This document shows, piece by piece, positions 1 to 10,074 of a stretch of DNA of 46,213 bases. Positions within the stretch are counted from its first letter, which is position 1. The number at the start of each line of letters is the position of its first letter. The DNA is from a virus: the IMG/VR virus record IMGVR_UViG_3300037508_001314, positions 1-46,213 of that record; one strand, written 5' to 3'. The notes below the pieces were generated by a model that had not been told where the DNA came from, ran no database searches, and saw only the letters and a program-made list of their open reading frames with translations. The translations under genes and the position numbers were made by a program.

Positions 1-127
1 CGCCGCATGGGTCAACGTCTTCTTCTGGAACGAGAACGGGAAGAAGATGAAGTTCACCGACAACTCGGCAGCCGAACGGCCCTGAGCCCCGTAGTGGTAC
101 ATCTTCTGCGCCTCATCCCACGCACGG
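1..127. repeat. Terminal overlap of a circular contig
   Basis: These 127 bases are identical to 46087-46213. The leftward giant gene reads through the join in frame only if one copy is removed, giving a circle of 46,086 bp. An exact 127-base overlap is the size expected from a de Bruijn assembler using k=127, so I read it as an assembly end rather than a packaged direct terminal repeat. Confidence 0.93.
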
Positions 128-3100
128 CCGGCATCCAAACCTTTCTCCCGCAGATGGTGGAACGTGGACGCCATCCAGTCGGTCGGAGAGAACCCGAGGA
201 TTCCGATCTCCTTGAACCACCGGTTGGTTGCTTCGATGTTGTCGAGGTCGTAGATGCCGCCAGAAGCGGCACGCATTTCCGCCACCCGGGCAGCGAACTG
301 GGTTTCGCCGATCGTCGCTTTCAACTTGCGGGGCGACGTGTTGAACGGCAACCCGATCCGTTTCCCGGAAGCGTCACGCATCGGACCCGCAATCTGGTTC
401 AACACCAACGCCTCCGTGTACCGGGACATGTCGAAGAACGGCGACAGAGTGAACCGCATCTTGTCCCGCAACGCCGCCAGGTTGTCGGCCAGATACCCGT
501 ACCGGGCCATGTTCGTGTAGTCCATCTTCGCTGCGACCCGGCCAGCGGCGGCGCCACCGATCGTGCCACCGAGCAAACCGCCCGCAGCGCCGGCAGCAGC
601 AAACTCCAACGTCCTCGCCAGTGACGGATCTTCCCCTTCGGGGGTTGTTGCTTCCGCACGGACCGCACCAAGCCCGGCACCAACGAAAGCACCCTTGGCG
701 CCGCCACTCGTCACGGCCCGCTTCAAAGCGGCCCCACCCGTCAACCGTTCGCCTTCCTTCGTCCCGGAGAACACCCGCAACGCCCCAAGCGCCTGGTTGT
801 TCTGCCGCAGTTTCGCTTCGATCGCATACAGACCCTGGTCGTGCCAGTCGGCGTACCGGCCGGCCTTCAGTCCCTGCCAGATCGCACCGGCATCACGATC
901 GCTATACCCGAGTTTCATCAACGTCTCAACAACAATCGACCGGTTCTTTCCCAACCCGAGATCCTGCAACGAACGGGGCAGGTCAGCGTTCCGGGCTGCG
1001 GTCGCACGCTTCGACAACCACGACATGTGAGCCAACTCGTCAGACAACTGGGCGTTGATCTGCAACTGGGGATCCAACACGAACTGGTACAGATCCTGCA
1101 TGATCTGGGCCGCCTCGGGGCCCTCAGCGTCGATCGCATCGACGCCACGAGCCTTCGCCAACTCTCGTACCACCGCAGCGGTACGGAACCGTTGAATCTT
1201 TGCAGCCAACTCGACCGGATGTTGCCGGGCAAAGAAGTTCCCCAACGTCATCGCATTCATGTGGCGGCGGTTCAGGTCAGCGAACTGGCCGGTCTGATGC
1301 AGCACCTCGTCCGGGGCCAGGAAGTCGGCGCCGTACACAACCCGGTAGCCCTGATCGTTTGCTGCTGCGGCAAGGTTCTTCAACTCGGCCGCCTCATCCA
1401 GGCGGCCGGCGTCAGTCAACTCCTTGATCAGACCGTCAAGGTCTGCTTCAGCGGCCCGATAGTTCGCTTCCTCCAACAGGGCCTGGCGGCGCAACTTCAA
1501 CGCATCCAAACCCTCGACAACCTGGCCGTCCTTGGTTCGCAACAGGACATCCATACCGAAGTCCTTCGCCCACCTTGGGGACGAGGCCTGCTCCTGGAAG
1601 AACGCCTTCAACGCCACATCGAACCCGTCGCTGACCGTCAACCCGTTCTGTTGGGCGATCCGGTTCAAGCGACGCAACGATGCCACATCGGCATGCTTCT
1701 GCAACCCCATCGCTTTGATCGCCTGGTTCAATTCGTGGGCCGACAACTGGCCGATCCGTCCGCCGAAAGCGTCCACTACCCGACTCACCATTGTCACATC
1801 ACCGGTCTGATCGACCGTGTCGACGGTCATCTTGGAGACCCGATGCCAGGCGTCAAACATGTCTTCAATGTCACGCAAACGGTCCGCCTCCGACAAGAAC
1901 GCCTGCTTGGTGAGGGTCGCCAATTTCTGCAACGTGAACCGGGACCGTGACGGTTCCACCTCGGACGCCAACGGCGAATAGTACGAGCCGGCCTTGCGGG
2001 CCTTCTCGCTGTCGTTTGCACGATCCAAGAAATAGGTGTCGTTCAACTTTTCGACCACCTCGTACGGGTCGTCGTTCGGACCCAGATCGTCCATGTGGTC
2101 CAGGAGACGCAACTTGCGGCGGGACGCCACCTTCACCTCGGACAGTCGGACCGAATCGAACAAGCCACGACCGATCTGGTCACGCAACGAAGTCGTCAAC
2201 GGCTGGTACACACCCCAGTTTCCAAACGAATCCAAAGCGTTCCCGACATACTCGACCAGTCCCGCCCGGAACTCTTCCGACGTGACCGGCATGTTCTCGC
2301 CCGACAGCAACTGGCGCATCGTCAGAGCGGCCTGCTCGTTGTGTTGCGAGATCGTTTCCGCCAACAGTTCCGGCGTCCACGGCACACCCGTCACGTTCCC
2401 AACATCGTCCACGTTCTCGATAGCGGACTGCATCTTCTGTTCGAACCGGCGACGCATGTTCCGCCTGGACCGGGACTCCTTCGTCACAATGTTCCACACC
2501 ACCTCTTCCTGGGTGGTGTTCTCATCGAACACTCGGATCTGGGCCACCAACTTGTTGCGGAACAGCCAGTAACGGCGACGCCAACCGTCCGGTCCGCCCG
2601 CCTGGGCCTGCAACGCTGCGGTGCGATCGATCGCCCCCATCAGCATCGTGTACCCCAAAGCGCCCGCAACGCTCGTTTCGTCCGTGCCGACATGCTCGGC
2701 GAACGCCGCCTTGAACGACCCGGTCTCGTTGATGCGGCGATCAAAGTTGGCGAACTCTTCTTCGTTCAACTTCGCTTTCATCGCATCGTACACAATTGAC
2801 GTGACCCGCTGATCGTCAGCCACCTGCTGGAACTCGGACAGTCGCATCAACTCGCCGGCCGGCCGAACCAGTTTCGACGCCAACTTCAACCCGGGAACGT
2901 TCTTCACCTTGTTCGCCCCGGCCACCACCACCCCACCGATCGTTGGCATCAACAGGCCGCCGGTAGCGCCGGCAGCAGCACCGAACGCCACATCAGTCGA
3001 GTCGTCACCCAACACGACACCCGCACCCGCACCAGCGATACCGCCCGCCACCGCACGCCCGTACGGGTTCCCCAAGAACCGGAACGCCCCACGGACAGCG

Positions 3101-4410
3101 TCACGGCCACCATTCACAAAGGTACCCGGACGGAAGATCGTGTACGGCGTCAACGCCCACTCGCCGACCAGCGACACTGCCGTGTTCGTGAACACCGAAT
3201 CGGCCGCTTCAGCGACCGACGACACGTCACCGAAACTCTTGCCCTCATACGACGGCAACAGACGGTTCTCGACCTGCGACACAAACCCGAGCCGCATCCC
3301 GGTCTGCACCATGCCACGGGCCGCAATCACCGGCGCCAACGCACGCCACTCCTCCATCGACCGGCCAACAGCAGAGGCGACACGGCCACCCTGCTGCAAC
3401 TTGTTCGCCAACAGTGACGCCTCACCCAACTGGGTGCCGGCGGCTCGCAACGCCGCCGTATCCATCACCGGCATCAACCGTTCCAACAGCCCACCTATAC
3501 CGGGCGCTTTGTACAGGCTTGACACTTTGCTGAACGCATTCACCGCCTCAACACCCCGAACGCCGAGGGCGCCCAGACGGGCAAAGTTCACGGCCGACCC
3601 GACACCCGACACCAGCAGGAACTGGTTGAGGGCGGGCACCACAATGTCATCCAACGGGCCCGTCATCGCATCGAACAGGTTCTTCGCAAAGTCGAACGGG
3701 TTCTTGGAATCGCCCACCTTCCGGAACTTGTCACCCCACGACGACCACTCTTTGCTGATCTGCCCGAAATCCCACCACAGGTCAAGATCGACAGCGGCAC
3801 GCATCAACCCGGACGGCGAAGTCCAATCGTTCAACGCTTTCAGAACGCCGTTCTCGCCACCGATCGGCACCGCACCCGTACGGTTCCCACGCAACCGGGC
3901 GTCATAGTCATCGAACATCATCTTGCGACGCAACGCCGACAGTTCCGTCGACCAAGACCCGTCAACCGTCCCGTTCTCCGGGGCGGCAAGGTAGCCACGT
4001 TCGATCGCCGACATCTTCCAACGCTCAACAGCGTTCACGTCGACCTGTTCACCGGTCCGCAACCCACGCAGCGACGTGACCAGATCGCCGGCCTGCTGCC
4101 ACCCGGTCCGTGCCAGCGGCCCGAAATTGTTCACTCCAGCGACCCGAAGTTGTACAGCAGGCTCGGGAGCGTCCTCAGGGTTCTCGTTGTGGTAGTCCCG
4201 ATCCATCCCGTGCAGGAACGCTGTCAACGCCCCAGGCGTGATCGCCGGGTTCGCAGCAAGATCCAACCGGACCTGATCGGGGATCGACGGCAACCGCCAC
4301 GTCGACTCGACCTGGCGGATCGCCCGCAAGTTCCCATCGATAGCGGAGGCCTTCAGGTTCGTGCCCGGCCCGAGCAACGATTCCTGCGAAAGCAGAGAAG
4401 TGTCAGTCAT
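1..4410 (-). CDS. Giant virion protein, N-terminal 1,470 codons (continues at 46086-45151)
   Basis: The ATG at 4410 opens a frame with no stop down to base 1. It continues across the circular join to a TGA at 45153-45151, for 1,781 residues in total. A G-run ribosome-binding variant (GGGGGG) precedes the start. The protein is mostly helical. It has two glycine/alanine-rich stretches typical of glycine-zipper membrane segments, near residues 450-490 and 1230-1290. I see no enzyme motif. It lies between the polyvalent protein and three other virion-type proteins in the late operon, so I infer an internal virion (ejection) protein that could help form the DNA channel through the host envelope. 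A tape measure is an alternative, but the long uninterrupted coiled coil expected of one is not evident. Confidence 0.85.
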   Translation of the reverse strand, partial: MTDTSLLSQESLLGPGTNLKASAIDGNLRAIRQVESTWRLPSIPDQVRLDLAANPAITPGALTAFLHGMDRDYHNENPEDAPEPAVQLRVAGVNNFGPLARTGWQQAGDLVTSLRGLRTGEQVDVNAVERWKMSAIERGYLAAPENGTVDGSWSTELSALRRKMMFDDYDARLRGNRTGAVPIGGENGVLKALNDWTSPSGLMRAAVDLDLWWDFGQISKEWSSWGDKFRKVGDSKNPFDFAKNLFDAMTGPLDDIVVPALNQFLLVSGVGSAVNFARLGALGVRGVEAVNAFSKVSSLYKAPGIGGLLERLMPVMDTAALRAAGTQLGEASLLANKLQQGGRVASAVGRSMEEWRALAPVIAARGMVQTGMRLGFVSQVENRLLPSYEGKSFGDVSSVAEAADSVFTNTAVSLVGEWALTPYTIFRPGTFVNGGRDAVRGAFRFLGNPYGRAVAGGIAGAGAGVVLGDDSTDVAFGAAAGATGGLLMPTIGGVVVAGANKVKNVPGLKLASKLVRPAGELMRLSEFQQVADDQRVTSIVYDAMKAKLNEEEFANFDRRINETGSFKAAFAEHVGTDETSVAGALGYTMLMGAIDRTAALQAQAGGPDGWRRRYWLFRNKLVAQIRVFDENTTQEEVVWNIVTKESRSRRNMRRRFEQKMQSAIENVDDVGNVTGVPWTPELLAETISQHNEQAALTMRQLLSGENMPVTSEEFRAGLVEYVGNALDSFGNWGVYQPLTTSLRDQIGRGLFDSVRLSEVKVASRRKLRLLDHMDDLGPNDDPYEVVEKLNDTYFLDRANDSEKARKAGSYYSPLASEVEPSRSRFTLQKLATLTKQAFLSEADRLRDIEDMFDAWHRVSKMTVDTVDQTGDVTMVSRVVDAFGGRIGQLSAHELNQAIKAMGLQKHADVASLRRLNRIAQQNGLTVSDGFDVALKAFFQEQASSPRWAKDFGMDVLLRTKDGQVVEGLDALKLRRQALLEEANYRAAEADLDGLIKELTDAGRLDEAAELKNLAAAANDQGYRVVYGADFLAPDEVLHQTGQFADLNRRHMNAMTLGNFFARQHPVELAAKIQRFRTAAVVRELAKARGVDAIDAEGPEAAQIMQDLYQFVLDPQLQINAQLSDELAHMSWLSKRATAARNADLPRSLQDLGLGKNRSIVVETLMKLGYSDRDAGAIWQGLKAGRYADWHDQGLYAIEAKLRQNNQALGALRVFSGTKEGERLTGGAALKRAVTSGGAKGAFVGAGLGAVRAEATTPEGEDPSLARTLEFAAAGAAGGLLGGTIGGAAAGRVAAKMDYTNMARYGYLADNLAALRDKMRFTLSPFFDMSRYTEALVLNQIAGPMRDASGKRIGLPFNTSPRKLKATIGETQFAARVAEMRAASGGIYDLDNIEATNRWFKEIGILGFSPTDWMASTFHHLREKGLDAGRAWDEAQKMYHYGAQGRSAAELSVNFIFFPFSFQKKTLTHAA

Positions 4411-4434
4411 CCTGACTGACACCCCCCGCAACAA

Positions 4435-4665
4435 CTACTTGTCGTAGTTCTTGAACACCTGCTGGATCAGCAACGGGTTTGCTTCGGTGTCCAATTCGAA
4501 CCGGATCCCGTTGTCGTCTGGTGCCAGGTTCCGGTGATCGAACCCGAGGTACAGGATCTCTTCCGGGATCCCGCCCGGGTACGCCTCGCAGGTCATTTCG
4601 CCCGGCAGATTCAACTCGTCTCCAAGACGCACACACACGTGACACATGATCGGTCTACGAATCAC
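4435..4665 (-). CDS. Small cysteine-containing phage protein of unknown function
   Basis: This 76-residue protein starts at GTG 4665, chosen because a perfect AAGGAGGT lies just upstream. It has a CHVC pair near the N-terminus, a later single cysteine in MTCEAYPGGIPEEIL, then DHR and DNGIRFE. This cysteine/PxGIPxEI/DHR/DNG pattern recurs in small phage proteins encoded beside head or virion genes, but I know no proven function. A small metal-binding fold is plausible. It sits between two giant genes, 16 bases after one and 24 bases before the other, so it is clearly part of the late transcript. Confidence 0.8.
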   Translation of the reverse strand: MIRRPIMCHVCVRLGDELNLPGEMTCEAYPGGIPEEILYLGFDHRNLAPDDNGIRFELDTEANPLLIQQVFKNYDK

Positions 4666-4681
4666 GTGACCTCCTTCTGAA

Positions 4682-7600
4682 TCATCCGGCCTCAAAGACG
4701 GGCCCAGAGCCGATCCGATTGTACTTGCGGTTCTCGGCAAACCTTCCGGTCACCGCTTCGAACACTTCTCGGGCAAACGGCCTTGGCGACGGCGAACCAA
4801 GCACCTCCGAGAACGCTTCGGCGACCATCTCCTCCACGTTCTCGGCCCCATACTGCGACAGGCGCTGAGCGAGACTTCTCTTGCCGCCGGCCCGTCGATA
4901 CATCTCTTTCAGTACAGACTTCTCCCACGCCTGATAGCCGGCCTCGCTGCCCGCCGTTCGGAACGACCGACGCAGCGCCTCGTGGGCAACGTGACCCAAC
5001 TCGTGCAACACCAGGCCAGTCACCGGATCATCTGTCTTGACGTAGAACCCTGAATCGACCATCGCCTGCGCCTCGGCCCGAGACTCGGCGTAGTTGTTCC
5101 AATGGTTTCCCGAGATCGCAATCTCCGACCCGCCCTCACCCCACGCCGCCCACAACCAAGCGTCCGATCCGAGATTCACCTGTTCGGGGGACACGCTCAC
5201 CCCGATCGTACGTAGATCGGCAACACGGAACATCTCGTACAGGGTCGGGTCGCCCATGAACCGGTCGACCGCATCATCGATGTGGGTTGCCATCACCGGG
5301 TCTAGATGCAACAACTTGTTGTTGACCCGATACCCGAGCCCGACCTGCAGCCCGTACTTGTCCAACAGTTCCGGCAACGGTGAAGCGATCCGCTGATGGG
5401 CCGGCATGTCGAAACTGTGGATCGTGGTTACCGTGCCACGCTTTGCTTTCGGCACAACCGTTGTTGCAGCAACCGGTTCGTCCCCGAGCCGCAACTCGAT
5501 CTTCTCCGCCGGCACACCGACACCCAGCAACGTGTCCCGCAACTGCACCGCAGTAGCGGCGTCAACCCACTGGTTGGCACGATCTGACGGGACGCCCGGC
5601 AACTTGTCTTTACCGGCCCGACCAGAAGCGGTCGCCTCAATCACGATCCGGCCGTCACGCTTCACGGCACGAACCAGACCGTCCCAGTTCTCTTGCAACG
5701 GTTGAACCGACAACACCGACGGAGGACCCGAACTGAACACGATCTGCTGACCGTCACGGACCGCTTCCATCATCGACGCCGGACGTTTCTTTCCGGCCCA
5801 CACCTCCGGAGGAACCGACACAATCACGTTCGGATCCTTGAACGTTGCCACACCCGATTCGTCCAACACGAACTGTTGGGCCCGTTCCACACGAGCGAAC
5901 GGATTACTGATTGGTAAATGCTTCGCCCGATCCTCGGGTACCCACGCATGCACCCCGTGCGGAGACACAAACTCAGGGTCCGCAGAGCGAGCCACTAACA
6001 GGTTCACGCCATCCGTGAACGAATGCTCACGGACCGTCTTGAAACCTTCCGGCGCCAACCCACGACCGTACACGGCATCTACCTGATAGCCCTGCTCACG
6101 CAGTTCCTTCACGACATCCATCACGCTCGCCTTGCCGGCCGGCTTCAAAGCCACCTTCCGGATACGGGTCTTGACACCCGTCTTGGACGGATCCACCATC
6201 ATTACAACGCTCGGCCCGGCTGGGCGCTGCTTTGTATCGTAGGCCGGGTTCCAACGAAACCGTTCTGTTTCCGTGAACCCCAGACGGGCGTAATAGTCGG
6301 GCAGATTGAACCCATCGGTGCGGGGAGCCATCCCGTCCAACGGGACATTCGATTCGAAATCCATCACCTGCGACGGAGCCAAACTGCCCGGAACGTAACC
6401 ATGCTCGTTCGGTTCGAACCCACGAACCGCCAGACCCGGCTCGGAACCGTTCACTCGCAACACTCGCACCGGGACGTGCGTCAACCCGGCATCGTTTGCT
6501 GCCGCCAAGCGGTGGTTTCCCTCCGTGAGACGAACCGTTCGTGACTCCGTGTAGTAGTTCAGAATCAACGGTTCCTTGAAACCGTCGTCCTGAATCGAAT
6601 CGGCCAGCGACGGAGTCTCCCCGCCCGGCGACACGGTCGGGTCATACCGCAAATTGTTGCCCGGCACACCCTCCAAAGCCGAGACGGGCATCATCTCCAC
6701 CGTATTCGACATCGTGTTGTTGCCGTACTTGGGACCCACATAGGGGACCGTGTTCGCAATCGACATGGTGGCCTGGTCGTAGGCGTCCAATTTCACGGCA
6801 CCCTCAGACATGGCGTACTTCACCATCTGCTCACCGAAACCTCGGGGAGCCTCAACGCCACGAAACACCTGCTGCAGGTCACCGTCCGGGGCAATAGCAA
6901 ACCCGGACGTACCCGTCTCGTCCACAAACAGGCGATGCCTCTTCAGATCGACACGAGGGTTGTCGGGGATCGGAGACGTACCGAACTCGTACAACGTGCC
7001 AGCGTCACGAGCGGCCTGCTCCCAGGCGTTCCGTGCAGCAACCCATTCGTCAACCGACACCTCATGCAACCCGCCAGGCGGATCCATCCGGACCGCACGT
7101 GCCGGCACCGTCCTCGCTCCCGGTACACCGTTGCCCGCCACCGTTTCAAAGTTCTTTGACCCGGCAGGCACCTGTTGACCGTCGGCCAACTCGACAACCA
7201 CCGTTTCCTGCGGGCTGAACCCCCAATGACCGTTCGGGAACGCAGCCAGCGGCCACTGCTCGGTTTCCACCCCCGGCACCTCGTCCCGCACTTGTGCGGC
7301 CAACGACTCAACGTCAGCGACCTGGCGGGGCGCCGACAATGCCCACTGATACGTCCCGTTGCCACGATCCAACGCTGGCGACAAATGGCGAACCTTTGCA
7401 GCGTTCTCTAACGAGGCGGGCCACACAAACCCGAGCGACCCGTCCGGCATGGCCTGCAGCCCCGACTTGGCGGCCTCCCCAAACACGAACGGCACCCGAC
7501 CATCGATCGCATTCAACGCTGCTTGCGGCCCGTCCGGGATCTCCCCCATCAACGCCTTGTAGATCGGATTCTCACCCTGGCCCGGAAGAACGATCCGGAA

Positions 7601-9622
7601 CGGGTTCCCGGCACTCCAGCGGCGCAAACCGTTCTGGGCGACCTGGGCGTCGTTCTTCAGGATCCGCCACACCTCCCAGACGACGCCTTGCACATCCGAT
7701 CCCGTCAACCCGAGATGCTGATAGTCGTCCACCAACTGGAACACGGTGTCCTGGATCAGGTCATACACGCTGTCCCCAAGGTCCTTGCCTTCAAGCACCT
7801 TGAAGTCCGACGAGGTCGCCAACCCGAAGAACGCATCGTGCTGGTGACGGTCAACCGTCACCACCGACGTGTCGCCCATCAAGTTCAGATAGAACGATTT
7901 CTGCTTGCGCCCCGACGTTGACCGGAACACGTCATCGGCGGACTCGTTGACCAACCGAAGAATCTTTGACAGATCCACCTTCGACAACTGGACGCCGGCG
8001 GGTCGGGACGCCGGCGTCGTCACACCGCCTTCCTCATCGACGCCCGGCCGATACTCGGGATACTGATCTTCGAACTTCGGGTAGCCCTTCGGAACTTTGC
8101 CGCCGTTGCTTTCGGCGGCCCGCAACTTGGCCGCCAGATAGGTGTCCTGCGCCGCCTTCTTGGCGTCTTCCCACTGCTTGATGGCGTTAGCGTTTGTCAA
8201 CTCTTCGTGGATCTGATCGAACACGTCGGCGGCGTTGACTTTCTTGCCGTCAACAACGACCATCAAGTTGGGACGTAGCGGTTTGGCATCGCCCTTAGGG
8301 GTAGCGAACTTGGCGAACTCGGGGCTCCTCAACCAGTCCTGGAAACCGGCGTCCTGAACGCCGACCCTGTTCGCCTCGGTCAGGGCCCGGACCGCCAAAG
8401 CAATGTTCCCTTCCCACTGCTCGGCCTCCGAAGAGAACGACACAGCGGCAGTCAACTTGCCCTTGTCGATCCACGGCATCTTCTCGGTCAGGCGGGCCAA
8501 CGCCTCATCGATCTGCTTGCCTGCCTTCGGATACCAGCCGGTACCGATGTCCAACGGTGCCGGCAACACACCCGGAAGGCCCTGGCTGCGAAGACGCTGA
8601 TCTTCCAGCCCGAGATCCAACAGGTACCGGAAACTCTCCAGGCCGTGGGAAGCGGCAACACGCACGTTGATCTGCTGCAACCGGGCCGACCGGACATCGG
8701 CACTGGTTAGTGCCGAACGACGATCCCACGAACGAGGCAACGTCACCCCCAACACAACACCGTCGGGAGTGAACTGCACCTCCTCGATCCGGGACACCAG
8801 ATCGAACGACAGGTCCGGTTCGGTCACGTCACGAGTCACGTCACCGAACTGGCGGACATAGTCCAACAGTTGCGCCTTCTTCTCGGCCGACATCTTCAAC
8901 GGGTCCGACATGAACTCGGACCACAACCGGTGGAAGTTCTTGGACCGTGACTGCACGATCAGGCCCGAGTTCACAGCGGTATCGATCTTGGCGAAATCCA
9001 ACTGGGCGGCAGGCGCACGGCCCTCCGGAGCGATGTCGGTCAACATGTCCGCATACGTGTCAAGAACAGCCGCAGCAGACGCAACCCGCTCGACCGACGC
9101 ACCAGGCATCAGCCAGTGGGCTGCTGCCTGCGTGTCCGGAGCCGTGATGATGTCGGCAGCACGACCCTTCAAACCGGGATGCTGGCGGCGCAACAACTGG
9201 CCCGCCGGCGAGAACGCATCAACACGTTCCGCCAACCCCAGATTCCGACCCCAATCAGACACCCGCATCGCAGGAGCGGCACCCACACCGCCCGCCATCT
9301 GACGTTCCCATGACCGGGCCGCAGCCAACTGGCGGGCACCCATCACGGCCCCGCCCACACCCAACGCCGTCATCCCACCCATGAACAACTTCTGCTGCCA
9401 CGAAGCCTCAGAGCCGAACATGTCATCCAACTGGCCGACAGCACCCACCGTCGAGTTCGACGCCAGGTCACCCAGCGACGACATCAAGTCACCGAACCCC
9501 CAGCCGGCGCCACGCTGCGACGTGTGGGGCGTCACAAAGTCAAACGCCGACTCCGCAAAGTTTCCGACCGACTTGGCCGCACCACCCAACGTGTCGCCAA
9601 GCGAATCCAACCAATCGGTCAC
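4682..9622 (-). CDS. Polyvalent virion protein with ParB-like, GNAT-like and zincin motifs
   Basis: The protein has about 1,646 residues. I chose GTG 9622 because it overlaps the previous stop as GTGA and follows an AGGGG site 8 bases upstream; an in-frame GTG at 9667 is the alternative. Features in order are: an N-terminal glycine-rich hydrophobic region (about 75-100); a KSFYLNL...VTVDRHQHDAFF segment (about 570-600) like one found in other phage polyvalent proteins; half of a GNAT-like fold (about 895-950, GFAIAPDGD...GFGEQMVKYAM); a ParB/sulfiredoxin-like domain (about 1000-1060, with EGNHRLAAA at 1034); the second GNAT half with YYARLGF (about 1108); and a zinc metallopeptidase motif HELGH at 1540-1544. 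The family logic is a virion-carried multi-enzyme protein injected with the DNA. The targets are unknown. Confidence 0.85.
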   Translation of the reverse strand: MTDWLDSLGDTLGGAAKSVGNFAESAFDFVTPHTSQRGAGWGFGDLMSSLGDLASNSTVGAVGQLDDMFGSEASWQQKLFMGGMTALGVGGAVMGARQLAAARSWERQMAGGVGAAPAMRVSDWGRNLGLAERVDAFSPAGQLLRRQHPGLKGRAADIITAPDTQAAAHWLMPGASVERVASAAAVLDTYADMLTDIAPEGRAPAAQLDFAKIDTAVNSGLIVQSRSKNFHRLWSEFMSDPLKMSAEKKAQLLDYVRQFGDVTRDVTEPDLSFDLVSRIEEVQFTPDGVVLGVTLPRSWDRRSALTSADVRSARLQQINVRVAASHGLESFRYLLDLGLEDQRLRSQGLPGVLPAPLDIGTGWYPKAGKQIDEALARLTEKMPWIDKGKLTAAVSFSSEAEQWEGNIALAVRALTEANRVGVQDAGFQDWLRSPEFAKFATPKGDAKPLRPNLMVVVDGKKVNAADVFDQIHEELTNANAIKQWEDAKKAAQDTYLAAKLRAAESNGGKVPKGYPKFEDQYPEYRPGVDEEGGVTTPASRPAGVQLSKVDLSKILRLVNESADDVFRSTSGRKQKSFYLNLMGDTSVVTVDRHQHDAFFGLATSSDFKVLEGKDLGDSVYDLIQDTVFQLVDDYQHLGLTGSDVQGVVWEVWRILKNDAQVAQNGLRRWSAGNPFRIVLPGQGENPIYKALMGEIPDGPQAALNAIDGRVPFVFGEAAKSGLQAMPDGSLGFVWPASLENAAKVRHLSPALDRGNGTYQWALSAPRQVADVESLAAQVRDEVPGVETEQWPLAAFPNGHWGFSPQETVVVELADGQQVPAGSKNFETVAGNGVPGARTVPARAVRMDPPGGLHEVSVDEWVAARNAWEQAARDAGTLYEFGTSPIPDNPRVDLKRHRLFVDETGTSGFAIAPDGDLQQVFRGVEAPRGFGEQMVKYAMSEGAVKLDAYDQATMSIANTVPYVGPKYGNNTMSNTVEMMPVSALEGVPGNNLRYDPTVSPGGETPSLADSIQDDGFKEPLILNYYTESRTVRLTEGNHRLAAANDAGLTHVPVRVLRVNGSEPGLAVRGFEPNEHGYVPGSLAPSQVMDFESNVPLDGMAPRTDGFNLPDYYARLGFTETERFRWNPAYDTKQRPAGPSVVMMVDPSKTGVKTRIRKVALKPAGKASVMDVVKELREQGYQVDAVYGRGLAPEGFKTVREHSFTDGVNLLVARSADPEFVSPHGVHAWVPEDRAKHLPISNPFARVERAQQFVLDESGVATFKDPNVIVSVPPEVWAGKKRPASMMEAVRDGQQIVFSSGPPSVLSVQPLQENWDGLVRAVKRDGRIVIEATASGRAGKDKLPGVPSDRANQWVDAATAVQLRDTLLGVGVPAEKIELRLGDEPVAATTVVPKAKRGTVTTIHSFDMPAHQRIASPLPELLDKYGLQVGLGYRVNNKLLHLDPVMATHIDDAVDRFMGDPTLYEMFRVADLRTIGVSVSPEQVNLGSDAWLWAAWGEGGSEIAISGNHWNNYAESRAEAQAMVDSGFYVKTDDPVTGLVLHELGHVAHEALRRSFRTAGSEAGYQAWEKSVLKEMYRRAGGKRSLAQRLSQYGAENVEEMVAEAFSEVLGSPSPRPFAREVFEAVTGRFAENRKYNRIGSGPVFEAG

Positions 9623-10056
9623 CGACGAGACCCCTGAATCAGGTTCTGCAGATTGATTCTTGCCCACTCACGGGTCGCTTCAGACACCGAAGGATCCGCA
9701 ACCAACGCATCCAGAATCGCCATGTTTCGCTGCCGGGCGGTACCCGCCGTCAACACAGGATTCGGTGGCGGACCCGACACCAACGGGGTCGACACCGGCA
9801 CATCCGGCCTGGCGGTCGGAGCCAACAGCGGGCCCGGAACACCCGGAGCCGGCGAAGTTGACACACCACCACCCGAAGGAGGGGTCGGCATCGGAGCCAT
9901 CCCGCCAGGACCCGACGGGACCGGGCTGTCGGCCTGAGGAAACGACTGAGCCAACCGGTCAAGGTTTGCCTGATCACCGTACGAACCGCTGGCCGGCTTG
10001 TTCACCCCACCACCAGGCATCGGCTGCTTCGTCACATCGAACTGGTCAAGTGCCAT
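9619..10056 (-). CDS. Proline/glycine-rich virion-region protein
   Basis: This 145-residue protein lies between portal and the polyvalent gene. It starts at ATG 10056 after a GGGGGG site. Residues about 40-100 are a low-complexity Pro/Gly/Ala/Ser linker. The last 40 residues form a short helical segment rich in Arg, Ala and Leu. I recognise no family. The portal C-terminus just upstream is also Pro/Gly-rich, so both may provide flexible links in the virion. Its stop overlaps the next start by 4 bases (GTGA), implying translational coupling. Confidence 0.75.
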   Translation of the reverse strand: MALDQFDVTKQPMPGGGVNKPASGSYGDQANLDRLAQSFPQADSPVPSGPGGMAPMPTPPSGGGVSTSPAPGVPGPLLAPTARPDVPVSTPLVSGPPPNPVLTAGTARQRNMAILDALVADPSVSEATREWARINLQNLIQGSRR

Positions 10057-10074
10057 ACGATGGCACCCCCCAGA

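Noticed and set aside
1-127. True packaged direct terminal repeat
   Set aside because: The length exactly equals a common assembler k-mer and it lies in the middle of a gene; coverage data would be needed to revive the idea.
1027-1040. TCGTCAG on the plus strand (CTGACGA on minus), and another near 2811, as leftward hammerhead cores
   Set aside because: Both are inside the giant virion gene, without GAAA, GUC or pairing stems at the required places.
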